NCBI GenBank assembly: GCA_022885665.1 | Contig: JAGQDJ010000071.1 | Coordinates: 308,931 to 372,930 of the forward strand | From: Triops longicaudatus | Lineage: Eukaryota > Arthropoda > Branchiopoda > Notostraca > Triopsidae | DNA length: 64,000 bases | Reading direction: 5' to 3' | Part shown: in pieces, positions 47,374-58,120 of the stretch | Layout of the letters: each line of letters begins with the position of its first letter | Position numbering within the stretch: position 1 is the stretch's first letter | Notes under the pieces: generated by a model | Databases searched by the model: none | What the model was told of the DNA's origin: nothing | Seen by the model: only the letters and a program-made list of their open reading frames with translations | Position numbers and translations under genes: made by a program

Positions 47374-49572
47374 TTAAAATAAATTAAAGAAATAATTAGA
47401 AGGTTCCACAGTTTCAATATCCACGGCTTTGGTGGTCTCAATAGGCAGTGTCTTGGTTGGGGACACGGTGTCTACTTTTTCGTAGAGGACTTTCCTTCTG
47501 CGCGCTCCGCAGAAAGCTATAGTGCCGCAGTTACAGTTTTTAGCCCCAGCGGGACACGTGCAACACGTGGACGTAACTAGGGCGATGGTCGTGGTGGACG
47601 AGGAGGTGTAGGTTGCAGTAGAAGTAACGCTGGATGTGTAAGTGGAGCTCGAAGTCCACGCAACGGTGGACGTAACAGCCGGCAGGGTGGTTGTGGTGGT
47701 CGAAACAGATACTTGAGTGCTGGACGAGGTGTACGTCACTGGACTAGTCACCGTTGCCGTGGTGGTAGAGGTCGACACCTGGGTACTCGTGTAGGTAGCC
47801 GTAGAGCTTGAGGTAAACGTAGCACTGGAGGTTATCGAAACGGTCGTAGTGCTGATTTGAGTACTGGAACTCGTCAGCGTCACCGACACTGAAGAAGTGG
47901 CGCTTAGGGTAGTCGTCACCGTAGCGGATATGGTAGTTGGTATGCTGGTAGTGGAAGTTTCCGTTAAGGTGGACGACGAAGTCACCGTAGCTGTGGCTGT
48001 GCTGGAAGAAGTAACTGTCCACGTTGAGGTGGACACTTCCGTTACGCTCGATGTGACCGCAGGAGAAGTGTAGGTCGAGGTTTCGGTGGCTGTCGAGCTG
48101 GAAGTGACAGTATTCGTCGAGGTCACGGTATTGTACTGAGTGGCAGTGGTGGTGGAAACGTCCGTTGACGTGTACGAAGCGGTCGATGTGGAAGAGAAGG
48201 TTGTACTTTCGGTAGAAGTTACCGTCAAAGTGCTCGAGCTGGTATAACTGCTCGTGGAAGTGTAACTAATCGTCTCGGTCGAGGAGGACGTCACCGTTGC
48301 AGTAGAGGTTGATGAAGAGGTCTCCGTCACCGTGGTAGGGTCAAGAGTTTTGGTAGTCGTGGTGGTTGATACTGACACTTCCGTAGCGGTTGTTGTCGAC
48401 ACTGCGGTAGTGGTAGACGAGCTCGTAAATGAAGAAGTTTCGGTCGAAGTTGAGGTGTACCGAGCGGTAGATGTGGTGGTCGAAACGTCCGTCACGGTGG
48501 TAGTGGAGACGGCCGGGGTTTCAGTCACTGTAGAGGTCGATACTTCCGTCGCGGTGGAACTGGAGGTATAATACACTGGACTAGTGTACGTAGAAATGCT
48601 CACCGAAGTTGTCGTGCTAACTTCGGTCAACGTCGAAGACGAAGTAAAGGACTCTCTTGTTGTCGAGACAGAGACATCTGTCACGGTCGTTGTAGAAACT
48701 GGCTGGCTTTCAGTAACAGTCGTGGTCGACACTACCGTAGGTGGCGTGACGGTCGTTGTCGAAACTGAAGTATCCGTTGACGTAAAGGTCTGTGAATCTT
48801 TGAACGTAGAAACAGAGACACTGACCGAAATCTCGATGCTGGTTGACGTAGCTGTTGAAGAGTAGGTCAACACACTCAGTTGTGTGGTTGTGCTAGAAAA
48901 GGTACGCACAGGGTCCACTGAAATAATCGTTTTCGTCGACACCTCGGTACTCCATACGGTAACGACCCGTCCACCAATTAAGTTCCCCAAAAATTGACCT
49001 GCACCGTCTCCAAAGTATACTTCACTTGGAAGACCGAGAGGAGCGTTAGCGGGCTGGAACAGACGGCTTATTCCTGAAAGTAAAGCCACACCAGCCATGG
49101 GTATCATAGCTAATCCAGCGAGTCCCAAGCTGGCCAATGTTGACAGGGTAAAGCCACCCAAAGTTAATGGAGCGCCCAAAAACTGTCGATCGTCAGCCTT
49201 ATCACGTACAAGTTCATCTTCTTCGTCTTCTACACTCATGCCTTCTGGCTCTAAATATTGCTTGTCATCCTGCCGTTCTTGGAAACTAGAGTCTAGCGGT
49301 AATGCTAGCGAAGAACTGGGGAATTCCGGAAAATCTGCTACGTAATCCTCTCGCTGATAACTCGCAGAATATTCTGGTTGTTTTTTGCGCTTAAAAAATT
49401 TCATAACACGTTCTTCCCTCACTGGACGTTGATTCTTGCTCTCCACAACTTCTGTGTTTGGCCACGAAGGGTCTAATTCCGCTTCGTGGCGCAATTTGGG
49501 AACTTCGAAGCTAGAAATCGATACCGATAACACCGTAACGGTGAACACGAACAACTTCACTAACGCTGCCAT
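47374..49572 (-). CDS. Mucin-like secreted protein, family member 4 (largest)
   Basis: Intronless frame of 732 residues. A signal peptide (MAALVKLFVFTVTVLSVSIS) is followed by LDPSW at residues 33-37, as in members 1 and 2. A charged region follows, with a very acidic patch near 105-125. DDRQFLG (127-133) leads into a hydrophobic Ala/Leu/Gly segment to about 167, and AGQFL is at 191-195, as in member 1. About 450 residues of Ser, Thr and Val follow, with alternating Thr/Val patches rather than a fixed tandem unit. Residues 670-688 are CCTCPAGAKNCNCGTIAFC, the Cys module shared with member 3. Then comes GARRRK, a possible furin-type cleavage site, and a polar tail. The Ser/Thr domain is predicted to be heavily O-glycosylated. 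Function unknown. Confidence 0.86.
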   Translation of the reverse strand: MAALVKLFVFTVTVLSVSISSFEVPKLRHEAELDPSWPNTEVVESKNQRPVREERVMKFFKRKKQPEYSASYQREDYVADFPEFPSSSLALPLDSSFQERQDDKQYLEPEGMSVEDEEDELVRDKADDRQFLGAPLTLGGFTLSTLASLGLAGLAMIPMAGVALLSGISRLFQPANAPLGLPSEVYFGDGAGQFLGNLIGGRVVTVWSTEVSTKTIISVDPVRTFSSTTTQLSVLTYSSTATSTSIEISVSVSVSTFKDSQTFTSTDTSVSTTTVTPPTVVSTTTVTESQPVSTTTVTDVSVSTTRESFTSSSTLTEVSTTTSVSISTYTSPVYYTSSSTATEVSTSTVTETPAVSTTTVTDVSTTTSTARYTSTSTETSSFTSSSTTTAVSTTTATEVSVSTTTTTKTLDPTTVTETSSSTSTATVTSSSTETISYTSTSSYTSSSTLTVTSTESTTFSSTSTASYTSTDVSTTTATQYNTVTSTNTVTSSSTATETSTYTSPAVTSSVTEVSTSTWTVTSSSTATATVTSSSTLTETSTTSIPTTISATVTTTLSATSSVSVTLTSSSTQISTTTVSITSSATFTSSSTATYTSTQVSTSTTTATVTSPVTYTSSSTQVSVSTTTTTLPAVTSTVAWTSSSTYTSSVTSTATYTSSSTTTIALVTSTCCTCPAGAKNCNCGTIAFCGARRRKVLYEKVDTVSPTKTLPIETTKAVDIETVEPSNYFFNLF

Positions 49573-52500
49573 TACTTAGTAATTGACTTTTCACAAAACA
49601 AAGTTAGCTTTTGTCAGAATTCACGTTTCGAAAATCTCACGAAACGCAGATAGATTTGGGCAGCATCGCAGCCGCAACGAAACTGCGATAGACGCAGGGA
49701 ATTTTTCACTAACCTTTTACCTGAGTTTTACCTGAGTTTTACGAGATTGAGAAACGAGATTGAGCCTTCGAGTGGAAAATAACATATGCCCTCTAACGGC
49801 TTGTAGTCAGACGGCTGGTATTGGAGAAGAGAATTTTTGAGAGGTTGGCACAGCCCATTCTACGGCCCTCCTCCCACTTTGCTTTCCCCCTTTGGGTGCA
49901 TGATGGTTAAGGTTATTCCTCTTATAATTTGAAAGCGAATACAAGAATATTAAATAGTGCAGTGTAAAATCAGGCATTGAAGACAAATAACTGCAATGAT
50001 GCAACGGGGTTATCTAAATGACGAAAATATACAACCTTTGATGATCAGTTATTAAATATTACAGTCTTAGTACCGGTTGTACTTAACCCTGAAGGATATT
50101 ACTATAAGGAAAATTTATCTAGAATATTTTTATCATTTTTATAATTAATATATCGGTTTTACTTCCAGCATAAGAATCGTTACCACTCTACACGCTAATA
50201 AAATTTGCTGAGTGTAATTCCTTGCAAATGTATCGTATTTCATGTTCAGGCAAGCAAATTTTCCTAATTTCATGCGGACTGCGGACACAGAACTCCTCTT
50301 GGCATCTTTTCTACCTGTTTTATGCGTTTCGGACCTGTGAAAATCTTTAGACTTCTATGGGTTGCTATAAAAAGGTGCAAGACTACCTTTTTCTTTCATG
50401 CGCTAAAAAGCTGACCTTCCTGAAGCCAACTGAAATGTAGCCTTGCGTTTCTAGCGAGTTGTTCCAGCCTGAGTTTGGTTAGGTGAAATAGAAATAGTCG
50501 GGGTCAGGACGGGAAGTGCTCCATGAAGTAGACAAACTTGTTTTCGCCCTCCTACCTAGGTCTGAGCTGACCGTAATTTCGCATCTTACCTTTTCCGAGC
50601 TCTAAACCGGTTTAGTGGTTAAGGTTAGGTAAAACAAGGTAGGTCAAGCTGCCGGAAGAATACTTAAGCTGCGTAATGACTATGTGAAAAAATGTTATGC
50701 GGCAACCACTGCAGTTATGAAAGGCTTTACTGCTGCTAAGAATACGCTGTTGGTGTTGTTTCACCGACTATTCAAACTTCTGTTACTTGCCGTTATGTTT
50801 CTTTACTAACTAATTAACGGTCTATGTGGTCAATGAGGAATTTGAACCACACATATAGATAACTACAGATTTTTAATGTACGCCGAGAAATACCGCGTGT
50901 AAAATGGGTTTGTTCTAATGCAAAAGTAAAACTTTAAAGCGGAAAGGCAGTACAATCTCTTTTTTTATAAAGCGTTTTCTATCGAACTGTCGTGTTGTAA
51001 TAAACAGAATTAGAGTACTTAGTTTTTTAAATGTATAGAAAAGTCTCATGCAACGAAACTCGGATATATCGAACTTTCCTCGATTCCCAGTGGGTTCGTT
51101 ATAACGAGATTTGGCTACGCCATCAAACCAGCATTTCTTGGAATATCTCATTGTAGTATTTTCTATAAATATTTTCGTACGCTTGAGGCTCTACGTACAA
51201 AATTCCTGGAAATTTTCAGCAGTCTGTTTTTTATTTATGGATTTATGTTCTCATTAATCAAGCCACCACTTATTAGCATGTAAAGACTGGGCGGCCTGTG
51301 TCATCCATACATGGTAAGCTACAGAATTAGCCGCGTGAATGCCAACCATCGGGTTCTTTATTGTAGCAGAAGCAGTATTCCTGCCATTTTCTTGCGTTTG
51401 TGGCATAAGAGCTATCCAAGGTGGTATCCTTATATGGTTTAGCTTGATAATTTACAGTCTATACAAATATTTTTTTTTTTAATGTCATGCAAGATTGGTT
51501 GAACGTTTGTCAAACTGCGTATTCTGGCCGGTAATGAGGTTGAGCCTAGGCTTCTCGAAAGCTGTCACATCGAACCTGATGATAATGAGTCAAACCGGAT
51601 TGAGTCGTCAGTTGCGTAGACAATTTTTTTTTTTTACAAACTATGCACAAAAATAGATCCTTTGCTCTCTGACTTACAATTTAATGAGAAATTGTCCTTG
51701 AATATCGACAGAATACTTATCTGACAGGATCCGAAACCTGATACCATCGGTTAGGCCACAAATTCATTAGCATATACGAAAACGAACAAATTCACTCTAA
51801 AGTTTTTAGATATTCACTTGCATTTTATTGCATTAGAGAATTTTGGAGTAAGCCGTGTTTCATGGCACTTGTTTCGTTTCTTCCGCAAAACCACCGAGTG
51901 ATGGAGCCTTGATCTTTACCTTCACTTTTAATTAAATTAAATTAAATTAAATTGTGTTATGAACATGTAAAGCCCGCTGGATACTCGCGAGTAATTGGCT
52001 GAGAAAAAGCAACCTAACCACTTCATCTTGAGAACAGTACCAGCTTGGAGGCAACTTTGGCTCTTGAAAAGTTGGTCTACCTTGAACTTGTACTTTACTT
52101 TCGGAACTCATTTGACTTAGTTTAATTTTTTAATCGTATAGACCACGGCACAGTGCTCAAAAATGTTGGGGAGAAAATAGTTTTTTTCTGTTCTTAATTT
52201 AAATTAAATACATTTGTGATCCATTAATTTAAATTAAATACACTTTCATTGTCTTTTTAGCAGCCTTTATTTATTTATTTTGTTGAGTTAGAATTGAAAC
52301 AAGTCTTTAACGCTTCAGGATAAACCACACTAGTTTCACGGACTTAGGGCTCTAGTGAGCCATCGTAAGCTGCGGCACGTTATATGGTTGCGGGTGCGTG
52401 CAGTTTTATGACGTGTTTGGGCACTGATGATACTTCACGCCCCATTATCCTGTGCTTAAGGCAAAAGGAAGGGACAACGCTAGGTAGGGAAGCCAAGATT

Positions 52501-53458
52501 TATGAAGAGCTGAGGATTATTTTGATATGTTTCTTAAACTGTGCAGTTAACTGGCACAATTACAGGATAAATATCACTCCAAGCAACTTTATATTGAATG
52601 CCTCGAGCGAGGCCGTGCTCAACCCTCCTTTTTCAACAAAAGGCCGTTTGTGGATTTTGTACAGGTCTAAAATGCTAGTGTAATTTGAGCATGCTCTAAA
52701 TTCCTGCCTTTTAAAGGCGTGTTGATTTCTTTATATTGGCAAAGCTGGCTTATATTTCTTTGTGACGTCATTGGCACTGCAGTAATAGTGCAGACAGCAT
52801 AATAAGAACACGCACAATAAAGACCTCTTTTCAAGATTTGGCTAATCAGTACTTTGAATTGCGTTGTACCATGACCTTGTAGAAGCCAGAAAGACGAGAA
52901 GATCTTGCGAATCAGCTGGGAAAAGACTGTGCTCACGGAGCAGAAATTTGACCACGGGTCACCAAGTTCGTCAACAAGACATACTCCGTGACTCGAACAT
53001 TACCTTAAAAGCTTGAGGTTGCGAAATTGTATAGCCATTTCTGTTTTGACTGTAAAGTGGTCGAAAAATGTCATCGCCTAATAACAAACTTCTTTAGTAA
53101 AGAGACACATTAAGCATATGAAAACAACTCGTAAAAGCTGGTGCAAATACACTCTTAACCCATTCTACTCATATATTGTACGATATCGTGTAGGCCTATA
53201 GTCATGTTCATGGTTACGTCTTGCTTCTCTTGTATTGAAAAATACGGATCATCAACAGCCAAAAAACTTAAATATTCATTTAAAAAAAAGAGAATATTAA
53301 AATAGATACACAAATTTTGTATTCACTTGTCATTCGCTGTATATATTCGTCTCCAAGTTCAGTCACATTTTCCGTCGTCGTCAAACCCTGTTGTCTAAGA
53401 TAGAAAGTAAACCTTCTCATGACGGAGGGCAGTTACGAATTAACGTTACAAGTTATGC
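49573..53458. other. Spacer with no recognised gene
   Basis: About 3.9 kb including the flank of mucin-like gene 4. Short direct repeats occur near 49715-49765 (TTTTACCTGAG and CGAGATTGAG, each twice). There is a pentamer repeat at 51930-51953 and a TTAATTTAAATTAAATACA unit present twice near 52195-52245. No coding region is recognised. Confidence 0.5.
51930..51953. repeat. AATTA pentamer microsatellite
   Basis: About five tandem copies of AATTA. Confidence 0.85.
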
Positions 53459-54401
53459 CTATCCACCACGTAGAAAGCCATTTTTCCAAATTTTTCCATA
53501 ATAAGGATAATGCGGTGCAGCCTTGTTATAATAACGGTATCTTCGTGGTCTGGTACCTGCACGCGGTTCTGGTCGCTCATCATTCGCAGTCGCAATTGAT
53601 TGCCCGTTGCCATCGCCTTGTTCTCCATTGTTACTGGCCAGTGACGATGGTCCGGTTTTTCCTTTTGATTCCGACTGGCCGGTATTCTCATTAGGTGATC
53701 CACCTTGTAGCTTGCTGGTGCCAGACGATCCTTCTTTTCTCGATTCTTGCTGCCCATTGTTGCTATCCGACGGTTCCTCGACACCTTGAAATTTCGTTTG
53801 CACGAAACCGCTCTTGTCATTCGGTTCTGACTGTCCGTTGTTACCAGTAGACCCGGTACTTCCGGGTGTATCTGCCGGCTTGTCAGACGATCCCGTTTGC
53901 CCACTGCTTCCTATTGACTCTTGTTGTACATTGTTCCCCACCGGCTGCGACTTGGCGTTATTACTTTGGTCAAATGAACCAACGCTGCCAATCGAGTCTA
54001 GCTTTTCGATGTTTGCAACAGGCGCCAATGGAGGAATTTCACTTATTTCTGGCAGTTTGTTGTTACGAGTCGTTTCTTGTTGCTTATCTCCAAGTTGCTC
54101 GTCTTGGCCGGTTTCTTTACGTAGCCCTGGTGGCAAGTTTCTTGGCTGTACTCCTGGTCCACCATATCCACGCCATTTTGATGTGCTTGCTTGCCCGTTT
54201 TGTCCACTTTTGCCTGATTTCACCCGGGCTAATTTTCTATGGTCCGTTTTGCGACACGACAAAGAAAAGAAGAAATTTAGCAAAACAAGCATTAAATTAG
54301 ATAGAAAATTCAAGATTTCTGGCAATTCTTTTCTTAAGGTTTCGGTGTGTTTATAGAAACTCACCCAAACCTAAAAGCACGGTGATTGCCGCCATGTTCA
54401 T
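53459..54401 (-). CDS. Gly/Ser/Asn-rich low-complexity secreted protein
   Basis: Modelled as two coding exons on the minus strand, 54401-54365 and 54228-53459, encoding 268 residues. The first exon gives a short hydrophobic start, MNMAAITVLLGLA, joined in frame by a TTAG acceptor to RVKSGKSGQNGQ. The body is rich in Gly, Ser, Asn, Gln and Pro with loosely repeated SxGSSGQ and NNGQxE units, for example GSTGSTGNNGQ and ASNNGEQGDGNGQ. The C-terminus switches to a basic, aromatic tail (RPRRYRYYNKAAPHYPYYGK). I do not recognise the family. It is not related in sequence to the Ser/Thr-rich cluster beside it. Possible roles are a matrix, cuticle or adhesive protein. The signal peptide is short and the first exon needs transcript support. 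The long plus-strand frame at 53814-54356 is its shadow. Confidence 0.68.
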
Positions 54402-55929
54402 CGGAATCTTCGCCAGAGACGTAGAAGAAATACTGGCAAACCACGACGAAGCTTAACAGCAACTAAAGAGGACAAACTTTAGCGAAAATGACTAAGTATT
54501 TTCGGAATAATTAAAGGAAGTTAAAGGAATTGGTTAAGGTAATTTCAGCATTACCCAAATCTTCATGGCACTGCGATTTTCTTCGAAATCTGGAGCAAGA
54601 CACTTCTAAGACCAAGTTTTTAACGTACAGTCATTTGCTGAACTGTGGCACGATGGGTCAAAAACGGGCCACGCAACTTCCTTTATATACGTCCAGAATG
54701 GCAGAACCCAGTCTTTCTGAAAAATATTTTAAGTCAGGTCATATTCGTCACGCTTTAGTGTGAAAATCCAATATTTTGGCTCTTCGCGGCAAGCTAAGGG
54801 TACGTGAACCCTAGAAACTGCGACAAGTGCGCACAAATGTGCTTGGTTTGCAAGACAAATGGCAGCTGGAGGACTACTTTCGCAACACTCCCGTCTGACC
54901 TTCTCGGATTTCGAAAGGGAATTTTCTTACGCTTCAGTTAAAGCCAAAGACGTAAGATATGGTTCAGAAAATGGCAATTCTTCGTTAACTTAAAGTTTCA
55001 AATGTGAGCTATTACTGTAACAAAGTGATTGTATTGAAGCGACTACGTTTGTAAAAACAACGTAAATCTATACTTTTGCACGTTATGATACACGAAAATG
55101 TCCCAATTTTCGCAAAACTTGCTTTTTATAGAAGCAGCAATAATGTACGTTCAAATTATTATTTTAACTATAGATATATACATTTGAACGGCGACTGATC
55201 ATAGAAAAACAGTCTTTTCTTACCATCATTAATCTCCGACGCTTAAGTAACAGTATCAATATTATATCAAACCGGCAACATAAATATGGCCCTTCCAACA
55301 TGGCTGGCGACAAAGCTTTTCCATTCTGTGAAAAAATTGCATTACAACGACATCAGCTGAGGGACTTGTTAAGCTTTTAAAGGGCACAGACACAGTCATC
55401 CTCGTGGTCACTAGATGGCGTAGAACAACGACAAATGGCTAACATTGCAAGGAACAGTATCGTGTTTCGGTCAAGTTCCTAAGGTAAATTCCGAGAAAAA
55501 CGTGTACTGTCCATTATATGTCATCATTTTCTTAACGTGAATGCGTGAACCAAAATCGTGCCATACAGGAATAGCGATTCTCCTGTCTACAGGTGTAAAA
55601 ACACTACCAAATAATAACTTCCAAGTCCTCCACACGTGAAACTTGTTTCAGAACCATAATAAATCATCACGAAACAAGAAAGCTAAAAAGAAAAGCAAGA
55701 GTACATTGTATTAGGCCAAGTGAGCCGTTTGCACCCTTGTGATACTCAAAGCTGGTGCGTTAGTGATCCTACCCTCAATCTTGCGTGCTGCTGTAAACAG
55801 GTACGGAACAATGTTTTAAGAAATCAGTGCAATTCATTTCAGCAATAAATCCAATGTGATTGCCAAATCTATATTCCTCAACGTTTACACGCATTCTCTG
55901 AGTTTTAAGCTCGGTAAAAGCACAGTATT
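54402..55929. other. Spacer with no recognised gene
   Basis: Lies between the low-complexity gene and the 3' end of the first protease. A/T-rich; no coding region or known element recognised. Confidence 0.5.
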
Positions 55930-57481
55930 TCAAATGTTAACTGTACACGGGTCCAAAGCTATATTACAGGTGTTGTCACCCTTCTTTATCCAGATGTAGC
56001 CCTGATCTCCCCATGTCGGACCCCAGGAATTGCGTACAAGCCAAGCCGATGTACCATTAACCATCCCAATCCCGACTATGGTCACCGCGTGATTAGCAGA
56101 CGTACTCTTGTTGATGAGGTAATTAGCGCAAGTAGGATCCGTAAACACACCGCCCCTAACACAAATCAAGTTTCAAGATTTCCGCAACAATACGAGAGGC
56201 AGCTTCTCAGTTTAAAATGAAGGTTAAACGCGCCATATTTGTCAGGTGACACTGGTACAGAACGTGGAAAGAGGGAACTTGTAAAAATTACTTGTACGCG
56301 TTGAAATAGTTCGTCGCATGTAAAGCTATCGCTATAGGTTGCTGGAATGTGAAAATACTGGTTTCCATTCCAGCTTCGTCCCATGGTTTGAGCGCTGTGT
56401 AGCTCACTACGTTACAATATCCCGATGTGAACGTTGTCTTGCATTTGCTGGCCTCCAGAAACAAAAACACCAAGAGAAATGGGCGAGAAATTCTCTAGCA
56501 ATATTGTTTTGAAACGTTACTTTGGCAGTGTAGGGGTACACAGTGGAGTTGACGATTTTCGTAGTTTTCCAGTAATTGAAACAACCTTCGTAATAACCGC
56601 CGTTGCAGCCATAGTTGCCAAAAGCTCTGGTGCAATCTAAACATTGCTCTTCGCTATAAGAAAGTACAGGTGTTGAAAAAAGAAATAAGACAGTTCGAAG
56701 AATGTGTACCTGAAGGAAATGGCAGCGGTGAGGTTATATTTTTTACAGTAAGCGTACTCTATAAGGCAGGTTGCTGGAAATGTATAACAACTAAGAATAA
56801 CAGTGTTAAATCCCGTTCACTTGAAAAATGATGATGAACAAGATCTGGGAAACTTAAAGGTAAAATAGAGTGTACCTCCCACAGTGACCTTGATCCTTGA
56901 CACTGTACAAACAAGGGTCGCTCCGAAGATCCAAAGTGCCGTTTACAGGAAGTTGACGCGGCTCAATTCTTTCAAAATGTTTCCTATTCTTGCGGCCTTT
57001 TTTACGGAGACGGAAAGGAGAAGCTTTAACTGCATTTGAGACTATTTTACGTGGTAATTTCAGGTTTTTCTTTTGGTTATACTCCTCTTCGGTCTGTGAA
57101 GGTATTTGCAATTAGACGTCGAAAGACAGCTGTAAGTCAATTTTACCAAATCGCTGTATTGATTTTCACCCATCCAAAACGTAACTTCCCCCAGTTTATA
57201 GCGTTCGTTCCAGTTATCAATAGACTGAATGTTTTCTAGGTATACCGTTTTACGGAACTCTTCCTCGTCGGGTGACGAATATTTCTTTTCGTGCTTTGCC
57301 TATAGTAAGTCATTAAAAAATGAAGTCTAACTTAGGAACATCAAAGGTGAAGTGCCGTAGCAATTTCGTGTCTCATTACCTTAAATTCTTCCCATTTTTT
57401 TGTGTTATTGGCGCCGTTAACGAATTGAAGAAAACACGCAAACAAAAGACAAAAAGTGGCATTAGTCCTTTTTCTTGGCAT
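55930..57481 (-). CDS. Papain-family (C1A) cysteine protease, copy 1, with Cys-Tyr active site
   Basis: Seven coding exons on the minus strand: 57481-57380, 57299-57147, 57093-56876, 56790-56710, 56653-56521, 56452-56292 and 56155-55930, encoding 357 residues. A signal peptide is followed by an I29-type inhibitory propeptide (NERYKLGEVTFWMGENQYSDL) and a basic linker (FRLRKKGRKNRK) that could be a processing site. The mature part starts near TLDLRSDPC. The active site reads QGHCGSCYTFPATC: the oxyanion Gln and catalytic Cys are present, but the next residue is Tyr instead of the nearly constant Trp. YGCNGGYYEGC, the catalytic His (SANHAVTIVG) and Asn (RNSWGPTWG) are intact. It probably acts in a lysosome, the gut or a secretion. 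A tandem copy lies at 58121-60019 with matching exon sizes. Confidence 0.9.
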
Positions 57482-58120
57482 TTTTAACCCACTTCAGTGT
57501 TGTTCACTTCTTATTCAGGGTTGAAATACTTGTGTTAAGAAACAGTTAAACGTAAAGCTGCAAGTGCAATTTATTTGCGTAAGCGAAGTGAAGTCTTGCA
57601 CGTGCTTACCTGATGTTTCCTTGGATTAACACTTAAAGCTCATATTGCTCGTTTTCCGTTCGTTAGCATTTTCCTACTTAAAGATTTCAGGCGAACCTCA
57701 AGTAATTATGCCTTGGACACAGGAAAAGGGAATTTCCACTTCAACGTCAGCAAAAACGATAAAAAAGGTAACTTGAAAATAACATTGTTGCATCCTCGAC
57801 CCAATACTGTTAAGTAGTACCAAAAACGGTCAATAGCTCAGCTTTTCAGCTAAAACTTTTATAACTTTGGAGCTTATTGCTTTCAATAAAAGGACGTGTG
57901 TTAACACCTTTGAAATATATTTCCGTCTAAAATCTTGCTGTCAACATTTTGCGAACAAGTATCTGTATTTTCCATACTTTTTGCATAATCTTCCTTACAC
58001 AGTTTTGCAAATAATAAACCATAATTAAAGAGCGACGAATAACACAATCGTAAGCAGTACTTTGAGAAATTTACGGACTAATTTTATTGTATGAAGATGA
58101 AATTCCCACAGTTTCGTATC
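57482..58120. other. Spacer between the two cysteine protease genes
   Basis: 640 bases; promoter side of protease copy 1 and 3' side of copy 2. No specific site is recognised. Confidence 0.5.

Noticed and set aside
48332..48865. Val/Thr/Glu-rich plus-strand frames opposite mucin-like gene 4
   Set aside because: They mirror the Ser/Thr/Val codons of the minus-strand gene and lack any independent start context or motif.
53814..54356. 180-codon plus-strand frame opposite the Gly/Ser/Asn-rich gene
   Set aside because: Pro/Ser/Cys-rich shadow of a low-complexity minus-strand gene; it also spans that gene's intron.
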